Assembly (NCBI GenBank): GCA_016721905.1
Contig: JADKHH010000001.1
Location: 310,001 to 374,000 of the forward strand
DNA length: 64,000 nucleotides
Direction: 5' to 3'
From: Candidatus Opimibacter skivensis
GTDB taxonomy: Bacteria > Bacteroidota > Bacteroidia > Chitinophagales > Saprospiraceae
Made by a program: the position numbers and the translations under genes. The notes beneath the pieces were generated by a model, which saw nothing but the letters and a program-made list of their open reading frames with translations, had not been told where the DNA came from and did no database searches. Of this stretch, positions 53,543 to 62,039 are shown one piece after another (position 1 is the stretch's first letter; the number at the start of each line of letters is the position of its first letter).

Positions 53543-56500
53543 TCATGCATCAACGAAGATATTTTCTAACCTTCCACACATCCCGATAAGTGATTTGTAG
53601 GCAGCCGCAGTTTGCAATATCGCCTCTGAACCTATCAGGATAAATTGTTGCCGCGCCCTTGTCACCGCTACATTCAGTTTCCGGTCAACACCATCACTAT
53701 TCTCAGACGTAATTCTCGAAAGTGCCTGCTGCGAATTGACAGCACTGGACATAATAATGATATCGCGGGCCCCGCCCTGGTAACGCTCCACCGTATCAAT
53801 CGTAACATGGCTGAGATCGACATTCTGCAAATGGGCGAGATACGTGATAGCAGCAATCTGAGCCCTGAATGGAGTGATCACTCCAATGCTCCAGTTGAGT
53901 TTGTTGGCCTTGATTTTTTCAAGCCAGATAGAAACGAGACGGATAGTGATGGCGGCTTCTTGTTGATTCGTTTTCAGATAAGTCTCTTCCAGCTTTGCAG
54001 CTGAAGGCACATATAACAACCTCTCCCTAAATAGCGTTGATGTTTCTCCTTCAAACAATTCACTAAATGAAGCCCCCTGACGATGGTGATCAACAGTCTG
54101 CAGTATTCCCTGGTATACATGCTGGTTAGCAAATCTCATGATATCTGTATGCATCCTCCCCTGCTCCTTGAGTATACCTATGAGGTGATGCCAGCCCCTG
54201 GCTTGATACAAACGGTATAGTCGTTCGAAATAAGACATACTCATGTCTGTTATTCCTATTCGTTCACACCAATCCTGGCCAGGCTTAATCCTGCTCATTC
54301 TTTCAGGCTGCATGGAAACAGCCGGCAACTGCATATGATCACCAATCAGGATAGTCTTCTTAAATCGTGTGAGCAGTCCTACAACAGCAGGTTCGAGCAA
54401 CTGTGATGCCTCATCCATGATGGCTACATCAAAAGGAATGAGATGAAACAATTCACTTTTACCCTGCATCGAAGAAACAGTTGCTACGAAAATCCGGGTT
54501 TGTTCAAGCTTATGCTTGATTTCAGCCCGTGTTGTCATAGGCTCTATCACCTGCTCTAGAAGCCGGTGCCTGAATGGCTCTCCCGTCGCAGCTCTGGAAC
54601 CTATGCGGATATAATGATCACTGATCTCCTTCCCAGAGGCATGCAATGCTTCACATATCTCATCCACCGCTTTGTTGGTATACGCGAGTAACACAATTCG
54701 CAAAGAAGTTTGGGTCGTATAATACCACACCCAACTCTTCAACATCATGCTGGTTTTGCCTGTGCCGGGTGGCCCCCATAAGAGATAAAGTAATCCGGCA
54801 TCAATCGCTTCGTGATAAATACCTATCTGCGTTTCCGTAAGGCCAGGAGGGACAGGTCTGCTTCCCTTTACAGGAGCTTGTAGTGGAATCAAACCCAGGA
54901 TTACCTGGCGGGTCAGTGCATCCGCACCCATCAACATCCACATGGACTGATATAGCGATCTGAAGCTGCTGTCCAGCAAGTCATGTTCAAGATTCCATCG
55001 TGAGTATTTTTCTATCTGACCTGTGTGGATCTGCATATTGCGCAACCTGACAACTACCTGTGTGGCATCAGCGAATAATACGTTTACCCTGTGCAGCTGA
55101 TATTTTGTTGGATCCGCTTTCTGACCTTCCTCACACGGATACATGACGCCTATATCCCCAGCCCTGAAATTGGCTAGCGGATTGGTGAGTGCACTTTTAG
55201 AAAATCTGATGGTGGTCTGATGTGCATCTTTTTCAACAGTTAATAATTCAAGCCCTTGCAAAATCTGGTAGCGCTCCTCTTTAGCTTCAATTTTATCCAA
55301 CCACAATCCAGCCAGTCCACCGGATCCATCACCTCTTTCGCTGCCAATTCGTGCCAGGGTATGTTCGCGTGTGATAAACGCCGTAAATGATCTGAAATAA
55401 TTTTTCTCCCCCGGTGACAAATGTGAATAAACAGCATCCCACTGGTCAATATTCCTTTTTACATATCCTTTTACTGATTCATATTGACGGGGATCTATTT
55501 CCATAAAAAGATCCCTGGTCTTCAGGTCATCTAATTTCATCATCCTGAATTGCAACAGGACCAATTGGTTTCGGTGGTGTATCGTTTCTTTTTGAAGTGC
55601 ATCGATGGACACGGCATATCTCAGTGTCTCCTGTGACTCGGCAGAATAGAGAATGAAATTGGCCCTTTGATAAGCAGCTCCGTGCGTAGATTTGATCAAA
55701 AGGTCATAAAGCAACGTCTGGTGATAGTTAGCGCTGCTCAAACCATAGCTATTGGGCTTAAAGGGGCGACTGCTTTTTAATTCGATGATCGAAGCAGATT
55801 GTGCCTCCTCGTGCTCATAATATACATCCAGCCTTCCTTTGATGCCATACTGTGGACTGAAGTAACTTGGTTCAATGATGCATAACCTGCGATCTATGCC
55901 TAGCGCGGGAAAGCGTTCTTCAATGACTTTTAAAATGTTGGCATAATGAGCCTTCATCTTGGTGTTCATCCCTCTGATCTGATCATCCGTCATACGGACA
56001 AACTCAATGGGATAAATCTTAAAGGATTCAGTGAATAACCTGGCAAATGGCTTCGACGTATCCCGGATCATTTCGTCCAGGAAATAATTGGCTACCTGAC
56101 CCGCCATGATGGCGTCTGAAGATTGTGTGGGCAGGAAGACATCCATGATGTTGATCGCCAACGGATCCGCTCCATCACTCATCACCTGTGTTATGGAGGT
56201 AACGTCCAGTAACAGGTCAGGCATGATGATAATATAGGCAGGAATATAGTGTCCTTCATCTGTACAATCGACATCAGTAAGGCCAAGCGTCAGGGGCATA
56301 CCTATCTCTTCGAGTGCCAGCTCAAGTGTGTCAGCAAACAAATCATTGACACCGGACACAGAATATCGCAGCACACAGGTCGTATCAGGTTCATCCTCAT
56401 CCAGGATACTGATTTGTTTATTTTCCCTGTCCCATTCAACAGCAATTACTCTTGCAAATTTCTTTTTATGTCGGCCACTCTTTCTTTGATTTGGCAACCG

Positions 56501-56869
56501 GGATAACGGCGGCCGATCCGGAAATTCAAAAGACCCTTCTTCCTTATATTCCTGATGACACAGATGGAGTAGAAACCGGATGGAAGCATCCAAAACCGGA
56601 TATAATTCTTCGTCCGACAATTCCCTGTGGTGAATCTCTCGCCTGGGAATCTGCAACGCATACGCCCATGCCTTGCTCATCGTATAGCGTGATACAATAA
56701 AGCTGACGCGTGCAAACAACGTATTGAAATGAAGCGAGGAGGCCTCACTCAGGGATACGATGAGATCATTGTAGATCTTCAGCATATACCTGCATTTCTC
56801 CTGCCCGTTCTCTACTTCATCAATGATCCGTTGATATAGTATTGCAGTCTCTTGAAGCTTGGAAATCAT
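53543..56869 (-). CDS. Dna2-like nuclease-helicase
   Basis: This is a 1108-residue protein. The N-terminal part (about 300-430) has the PD-(D/E)xK features GIKGRLDVYYEHE, ASIIELKSSRPFKP and the following YHQTLLYDLL (Q and Y), as in Cas4/RecB/Dna2 nucleases. The C-terminal half is an SF1 helicase: GPPGTGKTSMML (motif I, about 705), LLAYTNKAVDEI, MDEASQLLEPA (motif II), IGDHMQLPAV (motif III) and TVERYQGGARDIIIM with NVAVTRARQQFILIG (motifs V-VI). It resembles eukaryotic and bacterial Dna2. Iron-sulfur Cys residues are not evident. It stands alone with no CRISPR or defence gene beside it. Confidence 0.85.
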   Translation of the reverse strand: MISKLQETAILYQRIIDEVENGQEKCRYMLKIYNDLIVSLSEASSLHFNTLFARVSFIVSRYTMSKAWAYALQIPRREIHHRELSDEELYPVLDASIRFLLHLCHQEYKEEGSFEFPDRPPLSRLPNQRKSGRHKKKFARVIAVEWDRENKQISILDEDEPDTTCVLRYSVSGVNDLFADTLELALEEIGMPLTLGLTDVDCTDEGHYIPAYIIIMPDLLLDVTSITQVMSDGADPLAINIMDVFLPTQSSDAIMAGQVANYFLDEMIRDTSKPFARLFTESFKIYPIEFVRMTDDQIRGMNTKMKAHYANILKVIEERFPALGIDRRLCIIEPSYFSPQYGIKGRLDVYYEHEEAQSASIIELKSSRPFKPNSYGLSSANYHQTLLYDLLIKSTHGAAYQRANFILYSAESQETLRYAVSIDALQKETIHHRNQLVLLQFRMMKLDDLKTRDLFMEIDPRQYESVKGYVKRNIDQWDAVYSHLSPGEKNYFRSFTAFITREHTLARIGSERGDGSGGLAGLWLDKIEAKEERYQILQGLELLTVEKDAHQTTIRFSKSALTNPLANFRAGDIGVMYPCEEGQKADPTKYQLHRVNVLFADATQVVVRLRNMQIHTGQIEKYSRWNLEHDLLDSSFRSLYQSMWMLMGADALTRQVILGLIPLQAPVKGSRPVPPGLTETQIGIYHEAIDAGLLYLLWGPPGTGKTSMMLKSWVWYYTTQTSLRIVLLAYTNKAVDEICEALHASGKEISDHYIRIGSRAATGEPFRHRLLEQVIEPMTTRAEIKHKLEQTRIFVATVSSMQGKSELFHLIPFDVAIMDEASQLLEPAVVGLLTRFKKTILIGDHMQLPAVSMQPERMSRIKPGQDWCERIGITDMSMSYFERLYRLYQARGWHHLIGILKEQGRMHTDIMRFANQHVYQGILQTVDHHRQGASFSELFEGETSTLFRERLLYVPSAAKLEETYLKTNQQEAAITIRLVSIWLEKIKANKLNWSIGVITPFRAQIAAITYLAHLQNVDLSHVTIDTVERYQGGARDIIIMSSAVNSQQALSRITSENSDGVDRKLNVAVTRARQQFILIGSEAILQTAAAYKSLIGMCGRLENIFVDA

Positions 56870-57150
56870 ACCTGGTGAAAAAATAGAACCTAAAAGTAAG
56901 GAGTTTTATCCCTCCATGCCAGTTTGCTTTTAAAGCTAATAACCTTTTGACGTACACTGTGAGCACTATCCTGGTAATGCCTTTAAACCAAAGGATCACT
57001 GATTGCCGCAATTAGCCTGGTATATCCAGCTCTTTGCCAAAAGACAAAATTTGTCCCGGGAGATGTTTTATTCACCCATGATTCCTTTACATTTGCTATT
57101 GACAGCTACTTCTCAGTAGATGCTCAGTCTTCAATCATAAACAGAACATT

Positions 57151-58368
57151 ATGGCTTCGAATCTGATAGAAATTTTTAACAACACGGTGGGTGAACTCCT
57201 TGGTAAACAAGCCAGCAGCATTCTTGGTGAATCTGCGGAAAGCACCACTACAGGTATAAAATTTATTGTCCCTTCTTTACTGGGCACACTGATCCAGCGA
57301 GGAAATACAGAGGCGGGAGCAGACGAACTAATGTCCTACCTTACTGAACATAACATTGACGGTTCGATACTTTCAACTGTTGCTGGTTCTCTGCAAGGTG
57401 GCATAGAAACTGAAAAATTGATGTACCAGGGTGCCGGCAACCTGCGCTACCTGCTGGACGATAAGCTCTCACCTGTTGTTGATATTATTTCCGGAGCCAG
57501 TGGATTGAAAACCTCCTCGGCAACTTCCCTGCTAAAGCTCGCTGCACCATTAGTACTGGGCATCATAGGAAAACATGTCCGGGAAAAAGGACTGGATGCC
57601 AAAGGGTTGAAATCCTTGTTGACAGACCAAAGTGAATCAGTCCGGCAATCTATTCCGGCAGGCGTTGGCAAACTGCTTGGAATGGGAGCTGTCTCAGCTG
57701 AGTTTGCCCCGCCAACCCCACAAAAAATAATACCCTCAGAATCCCAAATTGAAAAATCAACTTTCTCTAAACTTCTACCCTGGATCATCCTTGGACTGAC
57801 ATCACTCGCATTATTCTACTTCGTTGAAAAAGGCTGTGGCGATGCACCCGAAGCCCTTGTGACGCAACCAGAGCCCTCTACAGATACCGTTATGGCAGCC
57901 CCCACTGCGGAGCCTGTAAGTGAATTGAAAAACATTAACCTACCAGGAGGCAACACTTTAAATGTGTTGCCTGGCTCCTTTACTGCCCGACTTGCGGACT
58001 TCCTGGCATCCTCTGAGACCGGTGAAAAATGTCTTCCTTTTGACCAGGTGGATTTTGAAAGCGGATCATTTAAGATTACGGCCAATTCTGATGTTCAACT
58101 GGAAGAACTGGCAAAGATCATGAACGCATATCCCTATTTAAGGATCAGCATTGAAGGCTACACAGATGACGAAGGAGATGATGGTAAAAATAAATCCCTT
58201 TCAAAAGAACGAGCTAAGGTTATTAAAACCTGGCTTACCGATAAATCTATCGAACCCGGCCGGATTGATACCAAAGGAATGGGCGAAGAAAATCCTGTTG
58301 CCACTAATAAGACAGAAATGGGAAGGAAAAAAAACAGGAGGGTTGAAGTCTGTGTGAAAAAGAAATAA
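57151..58368 (+). CDS. DUF937 and OmpA domain protein
   Basis: This is a 405-residue protein. The first ~200 residues are a DUF937 domain (LIEIFNNTVGELLGKQASSI, LLKLAAPLVLGIIGKHVREK, GKLLGMG). A single membrane helix (about 210-229) leads to a Pro/Glu linker and a C-terminal OmpA domain (LRISIEGYTDDEGDDGKNKS, ERAKVIKTWL and ENPVATNKTEMGRKKNRRVE) that binds peptidoglycan. The domain order with a cytoplasmic-side DUF937 is common in Bacteroidota. The role in wall anchoring is inferred. Confidence 0.88.
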   Translation: MASNLIEIFNNTVGELLGKQASSILGESAESTTTGIKFIVPSLLGTLIQRGNTEAGADELMSYLTEHNIDGSILSTVAGSLQGGIETEKLMYQGAGNLRYLLDDKLSPVVDIISGASGLKTSSATSLLKLAAPLVLGIIGKHVREKGLDAKGLKSLLTDQSESVRQSIPAGVGKLLGMGAVSAEFAPPTPQKIIPSESQIEKSTFSKLLPWIILGLTSLALFYFVEKGCGDAPEALVTQPEPSTDTVMAAPTAEPVSELKNINLPGGNTLNVLPGSFTARLADFLASSETGEKCLPFDQVDFESGSFKITANSDVQLEELAKIMNAYPYLRISIEGYTDDEGDDGKNKSLSKERAKVIKTWLTDKSIEPGRIDTKGMGEENPVATNKTEMGRKKNRRVEVCVKKK

Positions 58369-58375
58369 TCTACAA

Positions 58376-59692
58376 TCAAGATTGCTCAAGGCCCTTGGAT
58401 CGTTTGAACAGGAAGTAGAATGGCAAACCTAACAGCATAAGGATTAATCCTGCAAGTGCCTGCACAGGTCTGCCGACAAGCGTACTCCCAAGAAACCAAA
58501 CGGAAATGCCAATAAATATCAGCGGTGTGATTGGGTAGAAAGGTACTTTGTAAGTAGCTTTTTCGGAAGTATGCATCCTTTTCCTGAATTTGAAAAGTGC
58601 TATTGCTGCAAGTGTCATGAAGATCCAGTCCATAAAGACAACATAGGTGGCAAGGCTCTCAAACGTACCCCAGAAAACCAATAAAATCCCAGCCCACCCA
58701 CTTTGCAATACAATTGCTTTCACCGGTGTGCCAAACTTAGGATGAATGTCTGCAAGCCATGGAAAGAATACTTTATCTGCTCCCATGGCATAATAGATCC
58801 GGGGTGCAGAAAGCGTGTAAATACCCGCTGTCCCAAAGGTTGATAAGACAATCAAAATAGCAACGAGGATTCCTCCGGTTGCAGAAACTTTCAATAAGGC
58901 ATCGGTCGCAACAGCCTGGGAAGTAGATATCTCTTCAATGCTCATCACAGAGAGGTAAGCCACATTGACCAACAGGTACGTTGCAGTCACGATGGCAGCA
59001 CCGGTAATCAATGCCCTGGGCAATACCTTGTGAGCCTGATCAACTTCTCCACCAACATAGGATGCATGATGCCAGCCACCATAAGACCATAGCACACCGA
59101 TCAGGGCAAGTCCGAATGAAACACTTGTTGTTTTTGGATTCTCCAGTACCAGGTTATCCATCAGGTTAATTCCATAACTGAGGCATATAACCACGATAAT
59201 ACCAATTCCCATAACCTTTAATACCGTCATGGAACTTGAAAAAATAGCTGACCATTTGACTCCGATGACATTGATGAGGGTGACCACTAAAAGTGCCAGC
59301 AAGGCAATAGGTACCTGGTATGAAGCCCCGAGGTCAAAGAGAAGAGTAAAATATCTTGAGAAAGCTATACAAAGCGCAGCAATAGCTCCAGACGTTATTA
59401 CCGTCAGTATCGACCATCCATACAGGTAGGCGACAAGATCGCCATATGCCTCCCGGAGAAATATATACACCCCACCGGTACCCGGAAACTTCGAGGCCAG
59501 TTCACCAAAACTTAATGCTCCGGTAAGCGCGACAACTCCTCCAATCAACCAAATAAGCAGCACCTGCCCGCCATTGGAGAGCTGACTAGCCACATCGGAG
59601 GGAGAAATAAATATACCTGATCCAATACAGGAACCGACTGCGATCATGGTCAAGGCAAAGTATGAAATGGATTTTTTTAAAGGTTCAGCCAT
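58376..59692 (-). CDS. APC superfamily amino acid permease
   Basis: This has about 438 residues from ATG 59692 and about twelve transmembrane helices. AVGSCIGSGIFISPSDVA in helix 1 is the APC substrate motif, with GELASKFPGTGGVYIFLREA and LWSYGGWHHASYVGGEVDQ typical of the LAT/amino acid transporter subgroup. It would bring an amino acid into the cell or exchange it. The exact substrate is unknown. It is convergent with the DUF937-OmpA gene, with only 7 bp between stops. Confidence 0.9.
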   Translation of the reverse strand: MAEPLKKSISYFALTMIAVGSCIGSGIFISPSDVASQLSNGGQVLLIWLIGGVVALTGALSFGELASKFPGTGGVYIFLREAYGDLVAYLYGWSILTVITSGAIAALCIAFSRYFTLLFDLGASYQVPIALLALLVVTLINVIGVKWSAIFSSSMTVLKVMGIGIIVVICLSYGINLMDNLVLENPKTTSVSFGLALIGVLWSYGGWHHASYVGGEVDQAHKVLPRALITGAAIVTATYLLVNVAYLSVMSIEEISTSQAVATDALLKVSATGGILVAILIVLSTFGTAGIYTLSAPRIYYAMGADKVFFPWLADIHPKFGTPVKAIVLQSGWAGILLVFWGTFESLATYVVFMDWIFMTLAAIALFKFRKRMHTSEKATYKVPFYPITPLIFIGISVWFLGSTLVGRPVQALAGLILMLLGLPFYFLFKRSKGLEQS

Positions 59693-59857
59693 CAAAAGGA
59701 GGTTTTGAAACGATTGAAAGATAGAATTAAATTTGTTTGAAGCCTACATGATACGGTGAAACCGTGGATAGATGTCTGGCAATGTTAGTTAGTGATTATC
59801 TTGTAGTGAATAAGGAATTTCATTTTCAACCATGCTATGCAAGTCTGCCATACACGT

Positions 59858-61099
59858 ATGATCCACTTTCTCTGCCGATACATAGTAGCGTTGTTGTTAT
59901 TGATAGGTACCAATGGCTATGCGCAAATTCAGTATTTCAATCCAATAGAACTCCTCGATGGAAAAAAGAAAGCAACGATTCCCTTTCGGTATATCCACAA
60001 TTTTATCATCGTAGAGGCAAGGATTTATGGCATCATTCCGCTGCAATTCATTTTTGACACTGGAGCAGAGCATATCATTTTATTTAAAAGAGAGTATACG
60101 GATCTCCTTCAGGTACCTTATGACCGGCGCATCCCTGTCCTTGGCTCAGACATGAGCCGGGAGATATTTGCATTGATTGCCCGCAATGGTGTTATCGAAG
60201 TCAACGGCCTTGCGCCTCAACCTCATGATATCCTGGTGCTGGAAGAAGATTATTTCAGCCTGGATGAAATGATTGGCAGCCCGGTAGCGGGTCTCATCGG
60301 TGGTGGTTTTTTCAGAAACCTGATTATAAATATTGATTACAAGCGGAGACAGATCACCCTTTATGATCCGGCTACATTTGAACCACCTGCTGACTATATC
60401 AGTCTTCCGATAAAAATCAAAACGAATAAGCCATATATCATGGCTGAAGCAAGTCTCAATGATGGTTCACCGGTTCAGGTGGACTTGCTGGTTGACACAG
60501 GAGCTGGCGTCCCGCTGTTGTTGCACAATAACTCCCATCCATCGCTGCATCTGCCTGATCACTACATAAAGGGCAAACTAGGCATAGGCCTTGGGGGATA
60601 CCTTGAGGGCTACATCGGGCGGATTCAAAAACTGTCCCTGGGAAGCATTGAATTTCCTGGCGTACTGACCAGCTTTCAGAATGTGGATGAGAACTGGCTC
60701 CAGGACAAAGACAAATACCGAAATGGAATTTTGGGCAATACCCTTTTAAGTAGGTTTGATGTCTTTATGGATTATAACCGTGGCCAACTGATGCTCAAGC
60801 CTTATAAAGCCAAACAGGAACCTTTCGTCATGGATCGGAGTGGCCTGGTGCTTTTTGCTTTTGGAACCGGATTCAACCAGTTTGCTGTACGTGATATCTT
60901 GTCAGACAGCCCGGCTCAAGAGGCTGATTTTCAGGTCAATGACGTACTCACCCGTATCCAGGGGACAGCTGCCAAATACTACACGCTCGATGATATCAAT
61001 AGGGTACTTCAAAAAAAGGCCGGAAAGAAATTGAAACTTCAGATTCTAAGAGGAAAAGAACTCATGCGTAAAGAGCTGACCCTCAGAGATCTTATCTGA
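59858..61099 (+). CDS. secreted retropepsin-like aspartyl protease with PDZ domain
   Basis: From the ATG at 59858 the protein has about 413 residues; an earlier ATG at 59837 is possible. The signal is CRYIVALLLLIGTNGYAQ. Two retropepsin-type units each carry an active-site motif: FIFDTGAEHIIL (about 66) and LLVDTGAGVPLLL (about 220). The C-terminal part (about 340-413) is a PDZ domain (SPAQEADFQVNDVLTRIQGT). Two DTGA motifs in one chain mean it need not dimerise to be active, unlike retroviral proteases. Its substrates are unknown. Confidence 0.88.
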   Translation: MIHFLCRYIVALLLLIGTNGYAQIQYFNPIELLDGKKKATIPFRYIHNFIIVEARIYGIIPLQFIFDTGAEHIILFKREYTDLLQVPYDRRIPVLGSDMSREIFALIARNGVIEVNGLAPQPHDILVLEEDYFSLDEMIGSPVAGLIGGGFFRNLIINIDYKRRQITLYDPATFEPPADYISLPIKIKTNKPYIMAEASLNDGSPVQVDLLVDTGAGVPLLLHNNSHPSLHLPDHYIKGKLGIGLGGYLEGYIGRIQKLSLGSIEFPGVLTSFQNVDENWLQDKDKYRNGILGNTLLSRFDVFMDYNRGQLMLKPYKAKQEPFVMDRSGLVLFAFGTGFNQFAVRDILSDSPAQEADFQVNDVLTRIQGTAAKYYTLDDINRVLQKKAGKKLKLQILRGKELMRKELTLRDLI

Positions 61100-61150
61100 A
61101 TTCTATCGATATTTATCATTTACCCATGCAAGGAAATCATTCAAAAATAT

Positions 61151-61181
61151 TTTGGTAATCGATTATATAATCTTACCTTTG
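61151..61181 (+). promoter_or_regulatory. promoter of rplU-rpmA
   Basis: TTTG (61151-61154) and TACCTTTG (61174-61181) match the Bacteroidota -33 and -7 elements with a 19-bp spacer. The -7 box ends 38 bp before the rplU ATG. Confidence 0.7.
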
Positions 61182-61219
61182 CCGGCCATTTAGGCATAAA
61201 AACAATAATTAGTTCGATT

Positions 61220-61531
61220 ATGTACGCGATTCTGGACGTCAATAACAGACAATACAAAGTAAAGCAAGGTCAGGAGATATATGTTGATCTTCAGGCTGTT
61301 GAGGTAGGCACTGATCTTACCTTCAACAAGATATTATTGGCTGACAACGATGGAGCTATACGCGTCGGAACACCTAACCTGCCAAATGCATCTGTCTCTG
61401 CCAAAGTCCTCGACCATGTCAAGGGAGATAAGGTCATTATCTTCAAGAAGAAGAGAAGGAAAGGTTACAGATTAAAAAAAGGACATCGTCAGCAATATAC
61501 GAAAGTCCGTATTGACAGCATCACAGTTTAA
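61220..61531 (+). CDS. rplU: 50S ribosomal protein L21
   Basis: This is a 103-residue protein with the standard L21 fold: MYAILDVNNRQYKVKQGQEI at the start and KVIIFKKKRRKGYRLKKGHR at the end, which bind 23S rRNA. It is followed after 32 bp by rpmA, the usual order. Confidence 0.97.
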   Translation: MYAILDVNNRQYKVKQGQEIYVDLQAVEVGTDLTFNKILLADNDGAIRVGTPNLPNASVSAKVLDHVKGDKVIIFKKKRRKGYRLKKGHRQQYTKVRIDSITV

Positions 61532-61563
61532 CTTTAGATAATACAATATAAAATACTGATACA

Positions 61564-61833
61564 ATGGCACATAAGAAAGGTGTTGGTAGTAGTGATAACG
61601 GACGGGACAGTAAGAGTAAACGACTTGGTGTCAAGCTTTTTGGCGGCCAGACCGCTGTAGCCGGCAATATTATCATTCGCCAGCGTGGCACTAAATTCCA
61701 CCCAGGCAGGAATGTAGGCATCGGTAAAGATTTTACCCTGTATGCCCTTACGGATGGCACTGTTAGCTTCCAGACCAAGAAGTTCGACCGTACGTTTGTC
61801 AACGTATTGAATGAAAGCACCCCTGAAGCCTAA
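61564..61833 (+). CDS. rpmA: 50S ribosomal protein L27
   Basis: This is an 89-residue protein. MAHKKGVGSSDNGRDSKSKR is the conserved N-terminal tail that reaches into the peptidyl transferase centre, and VAGNIIIRQRGTKFHPGRNV is the body signature. It has no Firmicutes-type N-terminal cleavage extension. It forms the rplU-rpmA operon with the gene 32 bp upstream. Confidence 0.97.
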   Translation: MAHKKGVGSSDNGRDSKSKRLGVKLFGGQTAVAGNIIIRQRGTKFHPGRNVGIGKDFTLYALTDGTVSFQTKKFDRTFVNVLNESTPEA

Positions 61834-61873
61834 GTTTCAGCACTCATTCGAATAGAGTATATCGTTTTTTAAT

Positions 61874-61904
61874 AAAGCCGGATCCGTTCCACGGGTCGGG
61901 CTTT
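61874..61904 (+). terminator. rho-independent terminator of rplU-rpmA
   Basis: AAAGCCGGATCCGT and ACGGGTCGGGCTTT form a long stem with one mismatch and one G-U pair around a TCC loop, followed by CTTATTTT. It lies about 40 bp after rpmA. Confidence 0.75.
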
Positions 61905-61964
61905 CTTATTTTAGGGGTATCCCTCCTTTCCCGTGTCTATATTCTAGACTCATACCTCCTCCTA

Positions 61965-62025
61965 CTTCACTTCACTTCTCACTCTCACTGCTAACTGCTA
62001 ACTGCTAACTTCTCACTCTTTTTAG
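61965..62025. repeat. CTTCACT/GCTAACT heptamer run
   Basis: The spacer before the last gene holds CTTCACT-like units, then GCTAACT three times and TTCTCACTC, again with a 7-bp period. A short A/T-rich stretch then leads into the M1 peptidase gene. Confidence 0.7.
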
Positions 62026-62039
62026 GTTAATTTTACACT

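Noticed and set aside
53543..56869. Cas4-type or other CRISPR-associated helicase
   Set aside because: The nuclease domain recalls Cas4, but there is no repeat array or other cas gene within the window, and the Dna2 layout explains both domains.
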